A stretch of 64,000 bases of DNA, taken from positions 310,001-374,000 of the forward strand of contig OY970289.1 of NCBI GenBank assembly GCA_963716135.1, written 5' to 3'. Under the pieces are notes generated by a model that saw only the letters and a list, made by a program, of their open reading frames with translations, did no database searches and was not told the origin of the DNA. This stretch comes from CAVRAW01 sp963716135 (lineage in GTDB: Bacteria; Planctomycetota; Planctomycetia; Pirellulales; JADZDJ01). Shown one piece after another: positions 49,289 through 59,411 of the stretch. Each line of letters opens with the position of its first letter. Position 1 is the first letter of the stretch. The position numbers and the translations under genes were made by a program.

Positions 49289-49323
49289 GTGGCACTGACA
49301 AGCGCCGCGCTTGTCAGTGCCAC
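49289..49323. repeat. Large palindromic repeat (family B-like)
   Basis: Perfect 16-base arms GTGGCACTGACAAGCG / CGCTTGTCAGTGCCAC around a CCG loop, starting 5 bases after the peptidase stop codon. The outer GTGGCACTG / CAGTGCCAC matches the smaller palindrome at 2794-2816. Confidence 0.85.
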
Positions 49324-49327
49324 ACTT

Positions 49328-51559
49328 TCAGGATCCCTTTTCGGACTTTTCCTCGGCCGCTTTTAGCGCCTCGGGCAAGCCGGGCACATCGTCGGCGCCG
49401 GCGGGCACGGTGATGGTCGAGCCTTCGAACGCATCGCCGATCGGTTCGTATCGCCCGCCAAGAATTTTGGCCAAGAAGGCTTCGGAAACGGCGTTGAACG
49501 CCATCTCGTTTTCCGGCCGCGCGAAGCCATGTCCCTCATCCGGGAACAAAACATACGTGACCGGAATATGCTTTTCCTGCATGGCGTACACGATCTGGTT
49601 TGCTTCGTTCACATTCACGCGCGGATCGTTCTTGCCCTGGCCGATCAACAGCGGCCGCTTGATGTTGTCGACCTTCGACAGCGGCGATCGGCTTTCCAAA
49701 AACTTTTTCCCTTCGGTCGTGCTGTCGTCGCCCACGCGCTTGCGGAACAGCTCGATCTCGGGCTTCCAGTAGGGAGGAATCGTTTGCAGGAGCGTAATCA
49801 AATTCGACGGGCCCACTTCGTCCACGCCGCAAGCAAACACCTCCGGCGTAAACGTCAGCCCAACCAGCGTGGCGTAACCGCCGTAGCTGCCGCCGACGAT
49901 GGCGATTTTCGTGGGATCGGCGATCTTCTCCTTCACCGCCCAATCAACGGCGTCCAGCAGATCGTCGTGCATTTTGCCGGCCCATTCTTTGTTGCCCGCA
50001 TTGGCGAATTTTTTGCCGAAGCCGGTCGAGCCGCGATAGTTCACGCTGAGCACCGCATAGCCGCGGTTGGCCCAAAGTTGATGCTCCGGGTCCAACCCCC
50101 AGGCATCGCGCGCCCAGGGGCCGCCGTGCACGTCCAACACCATCGGCAGCGGCTTATCGGGCCGGCCGGTGCCTTTGGGATCGCTCCCCGGCGGCAGCGT
50201 AAGATAGCTGACCAGCTTCAATCCATCGCGCGCTTGGATGATCACCGGATGCATTTTCTGCAGCGGCTGATTTTCCAAATCCTTGCGGTTGGAAAACAAG
50301 AACTTCGGCTTCTTGGTTTCGCGGTCGTAGTAGTAATAGCGCACCGGGCCATCGTCCATCAGAAACGCCACCAGCCATTTCTTATCGTCCAGCGTGCGAC
50401 TGACGATCTGGATTTCGCCATCGGCGACCTTTTTCAACTGGTGATAATCTTCCTCGGCGGCCGGGTCGAAGAACTGCCACTTCGTGCGGTCGTAAGTAAA
50501 TGAAACGCCTTGAATGTTGTTTTCGGTCGGATGCGCCATGATGCCGCCGACGTCGGCCAGCGCATTTTCGGCGATCAGCTTTTCTTTGCCGGTTTTCAGA
50601 TCGATGGTTTTCAGCGCGCCGGTGTCGCGCCCGCGGCTGTCGATGAAGTACAGCACGTCGCCCGACTTGTCGAACCCCGCGGCGCTGGTGGTCAACCCGT
50701 CTTCCATGCCGATCTTGATGAAATCTTCCCAACCGCCTTTGCCGTCGGGCTTCAGCAGCACCTCGCCGCCGTCGGCGTTCATCTTCGTGGCGAAGCGAAC
50801 TTTGTTGTCCTCATCGAGCAGAAAGCCGGAATATTCGGGATTCTTCTCGAGCAGCTTGTGCTCGCCGGTGTTGATGTTCACCAAAAAAAGATCGTGATAT
50901 TGCGGGTCGCGCTCGTTCAGACCGATGACAATCTGCTCCGGCGTGCGCCAACTCTCGCCGTTGATTTCGGCGCGCACCTTTTTGGGCTCTTCGCCGGTGT
51001 CCTTTTCTTTGCCGCTTTGCGCGTCGGTCTTTTCCAGCGGCGTGATGTCTTTCGTTTCGCCGGTATCCAAGTTCACGGCATACACGTGGTAGTTTTCGTC
51101 CCCCTTGTCGTCCTGCGAATACAGAATGTGCTTGTTGGTGTACGCCCACGAGTAGCCTTCGATCGGGCGATCTTTCTCGTGCGTCACCGGCTTGGCGGCC
51201 GACGGATCGTCGATCGGCCCGACCCACACGTTGAGCACGCCATCGACCGGCGCCAGATACGCCAGCCGCTTGCCATCGTGGCTCATGCGGGCCATCGCCT
51301 TCTCGGGATTGCCGAACAGCACGCGCCGCGGAATCAACGGCGCCACTTTATCGAGCGGATGGGGCTGGCCCGATTTCGCGGCCTCCGACGTCTTCGCATT
51401 GCTGGACGTCGCGGCCACTAGCATCGTTTTTCCGGCGCCGACGTTTTCCGCGGACTGGGGGGCGGCGGCGGAAGCGCTCGTCGATGGCGGAGCAGCCGCC
51501 GGCGCGCAGCCATTGAGCAAAACCGACGAAATGGCGAACAGGGCAATTGCAAAACGCAT
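49328..51559 (-). CDS. S9-family prolyl oligopeptidase-like lipoprotein
   Basis: About 743 residues from the ATG at 51559 (caggag upstream). Lipobox L-L-N-G-C near residue 20 suggests attachment to the outer or inner membrane. A WD-like propeller (about 90-450) precedes the alpha/beta-hydrolase: G-G-S-Y-G-G (nucleophile Ser), Asp in G-K-N-D-P-R, His in D-E-G-H-G-F. A secreted peptidase probably acting on short peptides. Followed by a palindrome and terminator. Confidence 0.92.
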   Translation of the reverse strand: MRFAIALFAISSVLLNGCAPAAAPPSTSASAAAPQSAENVGAGKTMLVAATSSNAKTSEAAKSGQPHPLDKVAPLIPRRVLFGNPEKAMARMSHDGKRLAYLAPVDGVLNVWVGPIDDPSAAKPVTHEKDRPIEGYSWAYTNKHILYSQDDKGDENYHVYAVNLDTGETKDITPLEKTDAQSGKEKDTGEEPKKVRAEINGESWRTPEQIVIGLNERDPQYHDLFLVNINTGEHKLLEKNPEYSGFLLDEDNKVRFATKMNADGGEVLLKPDGKGGWEDFIKIGMEDGLTTSAAGFDKSGDVLYFIDSRGRDTGALKTIDLKTGKEKLIAENALADVGGIMAHPTENNIQGVSFTYDRTKWQFFDPAAEEDYHQLKKVADGEIQIVSRTLDDKKWLVAFLMDDGPVRYYYYDRETKKPKFLFSNRKDLENQPLQKMHPVIIQARDGLKLVSYLTLPPGSDPKGTGRPDKPLPMVLDVHGGPWARDAWGLDPEHQLWANRGYAVLSVNYRGSTGFGKKFANAGNKEWAGKMHDDLLDAVDWAVKEKIADPTKIAIVGGSYGGYATLVGLTFTPEVFACGVDEVGPSNLITLLQTIPPYWKPEIELFRKRVGDDSTTEGKKFLESRSPLSKVDNIKRPLLIGQGKNDPRVNVNEANQIVYAMQEKHIPVTYVLFPDEGHGFARPENEMAFNAVSEAFLAKILGGRYEPIGDAFEGSTITVPAGADDVPGLPEALKAAEEKSEKGS

Positions 51560-51893
51560 GGAAGCACTCCTGCGGCTAGAATCCGTAGTACCCATAAGAG
51601 AAAACCCTCCGTGAAATCCGCGTGCTGTGTGAGACGCCGCGGCCGAATCGACCCGGCTCAGCAGTTCGACCAACATAACGCATGCTGCTGCGTCTCGCCA
51701 AGGCAGGGCAAACCACTGAAAACGGCGATATTTAATTGATTACGTCGTCCGCCGACCCGCAGTTTTCTCTGCCGAATCAAGCTGGCAAATGATTCCCACG
51801 CTTGTTGTGAACTGCTAGATTGCCGGCATCTGGTGTGTTGCCATTTCGCCACAGTTTTCGCTGAAGTGGCACTGGTTCGGCAGGGGAACCATC

Positions 51894-54470
51894 ATGAGCG
51901 CCGCAAACGTGGCCAATCGTTCGCGGGCGGCGGATTTGCAGCCGCGCCGGCCCGAGGTCCGCGCAGCGGCGAACGAATCGAAGCATGTCGCCGTGGCGCG
52001 CTATCCGTTGGCGATCGTGCTGGCGGCAGTGTGCGTCGGAGTTCTCGCGGACCGGGAGGCCTGGCCGCTAGTGCCCCGATCGATGCAGTTGTGGTGGTGT
52101 GTTGGCCTGGCCGCGCTGGTCAGTTGGTGCGCGCTATGGCGCAACAATAATTTACGCTCCGCAATGGCGGCGCTGGCCGTGGCGCTAGCGGCGGCCGGCG
52201 GCGCGTGGCATCACGCATGCTGGAGTCTGTTTGACGCCGACGATCTGGGCCGCTTCGCGCTTGGGTCGCAACCGCCCGTCTGCTTGGAAGCGATCGCTCT
52301 GTCGTCGCCGCGCGAGGTTCCCATCGCTTCATTTACGCCGCTGGTGGCGGTTCGGCCGGAAGGACAATGGCGGTTTGTCGTCGAGCCCGTCGCTGTCCGC
52401 GATGGCGACACGTGGCGCAGTGCCTCGGGGCGAGCTCAGGTGACAGTGACCGGCAAGTTGGAAAATATTTACGCCGGCGATCGCCTGCAGATTTTTGGCC
52501 ACCTTTACGCGCCGGAACCGGCCGGCAACCCAGGCGAGTTCGATTATGCGTTGCAAGATCGCGGCAACCGCGAATTGAGCCTGGTGCGCGTGAAGCAGCC
52601 GGAGTGCGTGACGCTGATCGCGGCCGGGTCGGCATGGAGCCCCTGGCGCTGGATCGACTATTTGCGCCAGCGCGGCGATGCATTGCTTTCGCGATATCTT
52701 TCTCCCGAGCGCGCGGGGCTGGCTTCGGCGGTGCTTTTGGGCAGCCGCGAACGCGTGGATCGCGAAACCAATGAAGCCTTCGTGGAAACCGGCACGGTGC
52801 ACATCTTGTGCGTCGCCGGCTTGCACGTGGGAATTCTGGCGTGGCTGCTGTTTATCGTCTTGCGCATCGGCTGGATGCCGCGGCGCATGGCGCTGGCTTG
52901 TGTGATGGGCATTACCGGCACGTACATGCTGGTGACGCACGCGGAACCGCCGGTGATTCGCGCCACGATCTTGGTCTGGATTGTCTGCGCGGCCCTGTGG
53001 TTCGGCCGGCGCGGCATCGGCTTGAACAGCCTGGCGCTGGCGGGGCTGATCGTCTTAATCGTCAATCCGGCGAATCTGTTTCGCACCGGCGTTCACTTGT
53101 CGTTCCTCTCGGTGGCATCGCTGATTGCCGTGGCCGCGGTGCTCGCCCGCCGGGAAGAAGTCGATCCGTTGGATCGTTTAATTGCCGCCGCTCGGCCCTG
53201 GCCGCAGCGGCTGCTGCGAAGAATCGGCAACCATTTTTGGGAGTTGTTTATCGCCGGCGTGGCAATGTGGCTCGTGGTGGCGCCTCTGATCATGGCGCGG
53301 TTTCATCTGTTTTCGTTGGCGGCATTGTTCCTCAACGTGCTCTTGATTCCCGTGGTGACCTTCGCCATGGCATTTGGCCTTGGCGTGCTCGCATTCGGTT
53401 GGTGGTTGCCGCCGCTGGCAGCCGCGTGCGGGTGGGCCTGCAATCATCTGCTGGGCTTCCTGGATTGGTCGGTAAGATCGTGCGATCGATTGCCCGGCAG
53501 TCATTGGTGGGTGGTTGGGCCAGGGGATTGGTGGCTGACGGTGTTTTATTTGGCGGTGGCGGTAGTAATTTTTCTGCCGCGCTATCTGCCGCCGATGCGG
53601 TGGCGCATGGCGCTGGCGGCGGGCTGGTGCGGAATCGGATTGACGGCCGCGCTGCCCGCGCCGCCCGCGGGAGATACGCTGCGATGCACGTTCATTTCCG
53701 TCGGACACGGCGGCGGTGAACTGCTGGAACTGCCCGATGGAAGGACTCTGCTTTACGATGCCGGCCGGCTCGGCTCGCCTTGGGGAGCTGCACGGTCGAT
53801 CAGCGCCTATTTATGGTCGCGCGGGATCACGCATCTCGACGCGGTGGTGATTTCTCACGCCGATACCGATCACTACAACGCAATGCCGGAGCTGTTGGAG
53901 CGGTTTTCCGTTGGCGCGGTATACGTGTCACCAGTGATGTTCAAAAAGCCCGCCGGCGGATTGAAAGTGCTGCTAGCTAGTCTCCAGCGATCGGGAACTC
54001 GATTGGAATACATTCAGGCGGGCGATCGGCTGCATGTGGGCGACCTGGCAAAAATCGAAGTGCTGCATCCGCCGCCCAAAGGCGTGGTTGGGCGCGACAA
54101 CGCCAACTGCATCGTGCTGGCGGTTGAATTTGCCGGCAAGCACATTTTGCTGACCGGCGATTTGGAGCCGCCGGGCTTGGAAGAAGTGACCAACGAGGCG
54201 CCGTTTGCATGCGACGTGCTCCAGGTGCCGCACCATGGCAGCGCGCATAGCGAACCCGATGAATTCGCCAATTGGACCCGGCCAAAATGGGCCCTGATCG
54301 CCGGCGCCAACACTGACGGGCTGATCAGCACGCCGATCTACGAAAAGCACGGCGCGGCGGTGCTGAACACCGCACAGTGCGGCGCAATTACCGCCACGAT
54401 CAATCCTGCCGGGCTGGAATTGACTAGTTTCCGGCCCATGCCAATAGCTGCCCGGCCGCGCGGAAACTGA
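51894..54470 (+). CDS. comEC: ComEC/Rec2-family DNA uptake channel
   Basis: 858 residues. N-terminal helices and OB-like domain (about 1-220), the competence membrane domain (E-T-G-T-V-H-I-L-C-V-A-G-L-H-V-G), then a metallo-beta-lactamase-like domain with H-A-D-T-D-H-Y-N and H-H-G-S. It transports single-stranded DNA across the inner membrane during transformation. Suggests competence in the organism, though no other com genes are in the window. ggggaa before the ATG. Confidence 0.93.
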   Translation: MSAANVANRSRAADLQPRRPEVRAAANESKHVAVARYPLAIVLAAVCVGVLADREAWPLVPRSMQLWWCVGLAALVSWCALWRNNNLRSAMAALAVALAAAGGAWHHACWSLFDADDLGRFALGSQPPVCLEAIALSSPREVPIASFTPLVAVRPEGQWRFVVEPVAVRDGDTWRSASGRAQVTVTGKLENIYAGDRLQIFGHLYAPEPAGNPGEFDYALQDRGNRELSLVRVKQPECVTLIAAGSAWSPWRWIDYLRQRGDALLSRYLSPERAGLASAVLLGSRERVDRETNEAFVETGTVHILCVAGLHVGILAWLLFIVLRIGWMPRRMALACVMGITGTYMLVTHAEPPVIRATILVWIVCAALWFGRRGIGLNSLALAGLIVLIVNPANLFRTGVHLSFLSVASLIAVAAVLARREEVDPLDRLIAAARPWPQRLLRRIGNHFWELFIAGVAMWLVVAPLIMARFHLFSLAALFLNVLLIPVVTFAMAFGLGVLAFGWWLPPLAAACGWACNHLLGFLDWSVRSCDRLPGSHWWVVGPGDWWLTVFYLAVAVVIFLPRYLPPMRWRMALAAGWCGIGLTAALPAPPAGDTLRCTFISVGHGGGELLELPDGRTLLYDAGRLGSPWGAARSISAYLWSRGITHLDAVVISHADTDHYNAMPELLERFSVGAVYVSPVMFKKPAGGLKVLLASLQRSGTRLEYIQAGDRLHVGDLAKIEVLHPPPKGVVGRDNANCIVLAVEFAGKHILLTGDLEPPGLEEVTNEAPFACDVLQVPHHGSAHSEPDEFANWTRPKWALIAGANTDGLISTPIYEKHGAAVLNTAQCGAITATINPAGLELTSFRPMPIAARPRGN

Positions 54471-54498
54471 TATATTAATTGCATCCCAAGGAGCTACC

Positions 54499-54768
54499 AT
54501 GCGATGCAGAATTTGCGGACGCAATTTAGGCGATGCGCCGGTTTGCGTTCATTGCGGAGCGACACGCGCTGGAATTCCGTGCCTCATGATGGCGCTTTTG
54601 GCCCTGTTGGCATTGATCGCGGTTGTCGGTTGGTGGCTGGTCCGTCACGGGGGGCCGATGTCGCAAACGAGAATGGCCATGCTCAAGATTCCGCAGCTTA
54701 GACTGGGTTGCGATATTTTCTTGGCTCGAACACGAGCGCTATTGTCGGGCGCGACTTCCATCGCATGA
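54499..54768 (+). CDS. Small zinc-ribbon membrane protein
   Basis: 89 residues. N-terminal zinc ribbon C-R-I-C ... C-V-H-C, then one membrane helix (L-M-M-A-L-L-A-L-L-A-L-I-A-V-V-G-W-W). An aaggag ribosome-binding site precedes the ATG. Similar architecture, in reverse order, to the 47-residue protein at 59610. Function unknown. Confidence 0.7.
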   Translation: MRCRICGRNLGDAPVCVHCGATRAGIPCLMMALLALLALIAVVGWWLVRHGGPMSQTRMAMLKIPQLRLGCDIFLARTRALLSGATSIA

Positions 54769-54823
54769 GCGGTTTTAGTGGAACACTGTGAACCCGCGCT
54801 GAAGTAGTTATATATTCATTGCC

Positions 54824-55336
54824 ATGAGTTCATCGACGATTTCCGGACAACCTGGCAAGACGGCCGTGAATACCACCAAGGTCACCGGCCGGCGCGCTTT
54901 ACACTTCACGGCGCTCGACGACATTCGGGCCGATGCCGAGCGACTTGCCGCGGGTGGCGCGCGCCAATTAGGCAATTGGTCGCTGGGCCAGGCGACAGTC
55001 CATCTTGCGCGCGCGATGTTGATGGCGGTCGATGGCGATCCGCGGCGGGCGCCGCTGCCCGTGCGCTTGATCGTCCGCTTGCTGCGAAAACGCATTTTGA
55101 CCAAAGGCGTGCGGCCGGGTTTTAAATTGCCCAAGGAGGCAGCCGACAAGTACGTCGCTGATCCGACGGTATCGACCGAGCAAGGCCTGAACGAATTGCG
55201 AGCCTCGATCCAGCGGCTCAAGACCGAACCGCAACGGCATACTCATCCGGTGCTAGGCCGCATGACGCGCGACGAGTGGGATCTTCTGCAACTGCGCCAC
55301 GCCGAATTGCACCTGAGCTTCTTCGTGCCGGAATAG
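54824..55336 (+). CDS. DUF1569 (DinB-like) protein
   Basis: 170 residues. The segment G-N-W-S-L-G-Q-A-T-V-H-L-A-R-A-M and the end W-D-L-L-Q-L-R-H-A-E-L-H-L-S-F match the DUF1569 family, a DinB-related four-helix bundle with conserved His residues. Function unknown. Convergent with murA. Confidence 0.85.
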   Translation: MSSSTISGQPGKTAVNTTKVTGRRALHFTALDDIRADAERLAAGGARQLGNWSLGQATVHLARAMLMAVDGDPRRAPLPVRLIVRLLRKRILTKGVRPGFKLPKEAADKYVADPTVSTEQGLNELRASIQRLKTEPQRHTHPVLGRMTRDEWDLLQLRHAELHLSFFVPE

Positions 55337-55340
55337 ATTA

Positions 55341-56665
55341 TTAACCGGCAAAGGCAACTTTCTCGCTCAGTCTAAACGCTCGTGGCGGGTCGATCGGCAT
55401 GCCGGAATTCATTGCCACAAGTGCGCCCAGCGAGCGGAGCTTCTCGACCAGGCGGTCGTAGCCACGATGGAGATGATGGGCATGCCGGATGATCGTGGTG
55501 CCACCTTCCGCGGCCAGCCCGGCCAGCACCAAGGCGGCGCTGCGCGCAGGTCGGAGGCGGTTACCTCCCCGCCGCGGAAGCGGTCGACGCCTTCAATGAT
55601 GGAAATAGCGCCGCGGTGCTTGATTTGTGCGCCCAGGCGGCGAAGTTCGGCCACGTGCGCGAAGCGCTGCGGAAAGACTGCGTCGGCGATGGTGCTCTTG
55701 CCGTCGGCCAGCGCGGCCAAAGCCATGAACTGCGCTTGCAGATCGGTGGGCACCCCAGGAAACGGCTGCGCCGTGAGATGCAGCGGCCGCAGTCGGCGCG
55801 TTGCGGCGGCGCGAATCCAATCGGCGCCAGCGTCAATCGTGCAACCGGCATCGGCGAGGTAGGCCAGGGCGGCGGCGAGATGATCCGGGCGGCAGTGCTG
55901 CACCCTCACGTCGCCGCCGGTGATCGCGCCTGCGACTAGCAGCGTGCCGGTTTCGATGCGATCGGGAATCACACGATATTCACCGCCGCCGAGTTGATCC
56001 ACGCCGATGATGCGGATGGTCGAGGTGCCCAAGCCGTCGATGCGGGCGCCCAGCGAAATCAGAAATTCGCCCAGATCGACGACTTCCGGTTCGCACGCTG
56101 CGCCGTGGAGAATCGTTTCGCCGCGCGCCAGCACCGCCGCCATCAACACGTTGGCGGTGCCGGTGACGGTTGATCCGTTCGGACCCGAAAGTTCAATTTT
56201 CGCTCCGTGGAGCGATTTTGCGTCGGCCAACACAAAGCCGTTCTCGATGCGAATGTTCGCGCCCAGCGCGGCCAGGCCGCGCAAATGCACGTCGACCGGC
56301 CGGGGGCCGATGCGGCAGCCCCCGGGCAACGGCACGATGGCCTGTCTGCGCCGGGCCACCAGCGGGCCCACAACGCAAAAGCTCGCGCGCATGCGGCCGA
56401 CCAGGTCCTCGTCTGCGGAGATCCGCGACGGTTCGACGGTATGCAAGTGCATCCGTCCATCAGCGTGGCGTTTGACTTCGTGGCCCAGATGTCCCAACAG
56501 GAAGGCCAGCGTATCGACGTCGGTTACATTGGGCACGCCGTCGAGCACCACCGGTCCGTCGGCCATCAGGCAGGCCGCCATGATCGGCAGCGCGGCGTTT
56601 TTCGAGCCGGCGGCGGTTACTGTCCCGCGCAGAGCGCGGCCGCCTTGAATCGTGATGACGTCCAT
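55341..56665 (-). CDS. murA: UDP-N-acetylglucosamine 1-carboxyvinyltransferase MurA, frameshifted
   Basis: About 440 residues after joining over a one- or two-base gap near 55540. G-G-x-x-L-x-G-x-V start, A-A-G-S-K-N-A-A-L-P-I-M (Lys22 equivalent) and the S-F-C-V-V-G-P-L-V-A-R segment (catalytic Cys); in the second frame G-L-A-A-E-G-G-T-T-I and a C-terminus R-A-F-R-L-S-E-K-V-A-F-A-G. First committed step of peptidoglycan precursor synthesis, notable for a planctomycete. Start at 56665; upstream sequence holds a palindromic repeat. End of the rpmE-prfA-prmC-murA cluster. Confidence 0.9.
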
Positions 56666-56677
56666 GTCGTTTGAATT

Positions 56678-56696
56678 CCCGACCGACACGGTCGGG
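56678..56696. repeat. Palindromic repeat (family A), copy 2
   Basis: Same 8-base arms and ACA loop as the copy at 2624-2642, with the following ctat also shared. The element starts immediately upstream of murA and runs into the last bases of prmC, so its ctat tail contributes to the prmC stop region. Confidence 0.85.
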
Positions 56697-57611
56697 CTAT
56701 TTATTTGCGGCGCGTTTTGCTTGAACGATGCGCGGGTGGGCGGCGGCGTCTTTGATTGTCGCGCCCAATTCAAAGCTGCCGTGCTGTTCGATAATTTCAC
56801 GCACGGCGGGTTCGATCATCGGGCTGACTTCCAACAACAACCAACCGCCGGGTTCCAAACGCTGTGCGGCTTGCGGCACAAGTCGCTCGATCACTTCCGT
56901 GCCGCGGGGGCCGGCGACCAAGGCCGCGCGCGGTTCGTAATCTCGTACGCCGGGCGGCAGTTTATCAAATTCGCTGTCAGCCACATACGGCGGATTGCTG
57001 GCGATGATGTGAAATCGCTGTTGAGGATTGACCGCGGCAAACAGGTCGCTTTGCACAAATTCAATTTGGTTGACCACGTCATGATGAGCGGCGTTCTGCT
57101 CGGCCAATGCTAGCGCGGCCGTGCTGCTATCAACCGCGGTAATCCGCGCCTCGGGCAGATGTTTGGCGGCGCACACGGCGATGATCCCGCTGCCGGCGCC
57201 GATGTCGGCGATGCGCGGCTCGAAGGCATCTTCGTCTTCAGGTCCAATGCGGTCGGCCGACAAGCTCTTCGCCAGGTCGATCAAGCGCACCACCAGCAGT
57301 TCGGTTTCGGGGCGCGGAATCAACACGTCGGGAGTGACTCGGAACGAGAGCGAAAAAAATTCCCGCTTGCCCACCAGGTACGCCACCGGCGCGCCTTGGG
57401 CGCGGCGATGAACCAGCTCGCGGAAGGCGGTGCGGGTGGCTTCGTCGGCCACCTGATCGAAGGCCGTATAAAGATCGATCCGCCGGCAAGCTCGGGCAAC
57501 GGCCAGCAGCACTTCGGCATCCAATCGCGGCGAATCGGAACCGTGCTGCTTCAGATAATCGGTGGTGAACGTCAAGAGGCGGCCGACGGTCCACTCGTCC
57601 GAAGAAGACAT
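56697..57611 (-). CDS. prmC: Peptide chain release factor N5-glutamine methyltransferase
   Basis: 304 residues. N-terminal helical PrmC domain with L-L-A-V-A-R, V-L-I-P-R-P-E-T-E, SAM-binding D-I-G-A-G-S-G-I-I-A and the N-P-P-Y motif (A-S-N-P-P-Y-V-A). Methylates the GGQ glutamine of release factors, including PrfA encoded just upstream in the cluster. Stop falls within a palindromic repeat shared with murA upstream region. Confidence 0.95.
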   Translation of the reverse strand: MSSSDEWTVGRLLTFTTDYLKQHGSDSPRLDAEVLLAVARACRRIDLYTAFDQVADEATRTAFRELVHRRAQGAPVAYLVGKREFFSLSFRVTPDVLIPRPETELLVVRLIDLAKSLSADRIGPEDEDAFEPRIADIGAGSGIIAVCAAKHLPEARITAVDSSTAALALAEQNAAHHDVVNQIEFVQSDLFAAVNPQQRFHIIASNPPYVADSEFDKLPPGVRDYEPRAALVAGPRGTEVIERLVPQAAQRLEPGGWLLLEVSPMIEPAVREIIEQHGSFELGATIKDAAAHPRIVQAKRAANK

Positions 57612-57619
57612 GATCGGCC

Positions 57620-57712
57620 TTGCCCAGGAGTCAGGGGTCAGGAATCAGGAGTCAAAAGCATCGAAATCGGTTTGCATTCTGACTTCTGCCTTCTGCATTC
57701 TGCCTTCTGCGT
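57620..57712. repeat. Intergenic AGGAGTC and TTCTGCA repeat tract
   Basis: Left part repeats caggagtca/caggaatca; right part repeats ttctgcc/ttctgca. Placed exactly between the stop of prfA and the start of prmC. Confidence 0.8.
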
Positions 57713-58784
57713 TTATTCCACCGTGCCCATCAGTTCGCGCTGTTCGCGGCGGTCGTGTTCCAGCAGGGCGTCGATCACTGGATCGAGGTTGCCTTGCAGA
57801 ATGTTGTCGAGCTTGTAAAGCGTGAGGTTGATGCGGTGATCGGTCAGGCGGTTTTCGGGAAAATTGTACGTGCGAATGCGCTGGCTGCGGTCGCCGGAGC
57901 CGACCAGCGTGCGGCGATGCTCGGCGCGCTTGGCGTGTTCTTGTTCGCGCTTCAATTCATAAAGGCGAGTCTTCAAAACGCGCAGTGCCCTGGCTTTGTT
58001 CTTGTGTTGGCTCTTTTCGTCCTGGCACTGCACGACCAGCCCGGATTCCAGATGCGTGAGCCGCACGGCCGATTGCGTTTTGTTCACATGCTGGCCGCCG
58101 GGTCCGCTGGCGCTGAATAAATCCAGCCGATAATCTTCCGGCTTGATGTCGACTTCCACATCTTCCGGCTCGGGCATGACGGCCACGGTGGCGGCGGAAG
58201 TGTGAATGCGCCCCTTGGCCTCGGTTTCAGGGACTCGCTGCACACGGTGGCCGCCGCTTTCGTATTGCAAATGCCGATAGGCGCCCTCGCCCTCGATGCC
58301 CAGGACGATATCCTTGAATCCGCCCAGTTCCGTGGGGCTCATGTCGAGTAGTTCAAGCTTCCAACCACGATCTTCGCAATAGTGCTTGTACATATCGTAC
58401 AGGTCGCGGGCGAACAGGGCGGCTTCCTCGCCGCCGGTGCCGGCCCGGATTTCCATCACGCAGCGGCTGCGGTTGGCGTCTTCGCCGCCGATCGTCATGT
58501 CCAACAGTTCGTCCCAATATTTCTCGCGCTCCGCGCAAGCCGGGCAGTTCGGCTTCGGCCAGTTCGCGCATGTCGGCATCGGTCCCCTCGGCCATCTCCC
58601 GAGCCTCGGCAATCTGCTGATTCAATTGTTTGAACCGACGATATTTCGTGGCGAGCTTCGCTAGCGAGCCGTGCTCCCGAGCGATTGCTCCCACGCGCGC
58701 GGAATTCGCCAGGACGGTTGGATCGCCTAATTGGCGTTCCAATTCCTCGAAGCGGTTCAATTTTTCATCCAACATTTCGCGCAT
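57713..58784 (-). CDS. prfA: Peptide chain release factor 1, frameshifted
   Basis: About 357 residues after bridging an indel near 58535. N-terminal coiled domain (M-L-D-E-K-L-N-R-F-E-E-L), then E-I-R-A-G-T-G-G-E-E-A-A-L-F, the GGQ motif in S-G-P-G-G-Q-H-V-N-K and codon-recognition segment near P-A-T / P-E-T-E. The RF1 family ends R-E-Q-R-E-L-M-G-T. Terminates at UAA/UAG. Together with prmC immediately downstream. An essential gene, so the break must be an artefact or a real recoding event. Confidence 0.95.
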
Positions 58785-58864
58785 GGAAAAAACATCTCAC
58801 CACGGAGACACGAAGGCACGCAGCAGAAAACAGGATGCTACGGCAAGCGAGTGAAGAATCTTTC

Positions 58865-59134
58865 CTAAGATTCGGCGGCGGGAACGGCAGGCTCGGGGGC
58901 TTGCTCTTTCTTCTTCCTTTTCAGACTGGCATAGCCGGCGCCGGCGAACTTGCTCTTGAACTTCTCGATGCGGCCCGCCGTGTCCACGAATTTCAGCTTG
59001 CCCGTGTAGAACGGGTGGCAGACGTTGCAGATATCGACCTTTAGCTCCGGCACGGTGCTGCGGGTGGTGAAGCTATTGCCGCAGCCGCATTTGACTACGG
59101 TCACCATGTACTTGGGATGAATGCCCTTTCTCAT
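58865..59134 (-). CDS. rpmE: 50S ribosomal protein L31 (zinc-binding type)
   Basis: 89 residues. M-R-K-G-I-H-P-K-Y start, zinc ligands in V-K-C-G-C-G-N and C-N-V-C-H-P-F-Y-T-G-K. Slightly long, with a Lys-rich and Ala/Pro-rich tail. The first gene of the rpmE-prfA-prmC-murA cluster. Start at 59134; upstream frames up to 59284 have no family match. Confidence 0.95.
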   Translation of the reverse strand: MRKGIHPKYMVTVVKCGCGNSFTTRSTVPELKVDICNVCHPFYTGKLKFVDTAGRIEKFKSKFAGAGYASLKRKKKEQAPEPAVPAAES

Positions 59135-59411
59135 GATCGTCCGTCCTATCCGTCGCTTGGGCCACGGTGAATACGTGGGAGCGAGCAGCCTGATTCGACC
59201 CGCCGCATGCGGGCCATATTCTTCATAAACCTTGGAATCCCAAATCGTATCGCGCAAATGCCAACCCGGCAAGGGCGGACACATTGGATGTTCGGTGGCC
59301 TTGTTGGCATATAATCGGCCCTATTCCACCAGGTACTCGAGTTAGGTAATTCGGGTGGCCGACCCTACAATAGGGTAATCGGATTCGCGGTTCGCACTTA
59401 GGGATTCAAAC

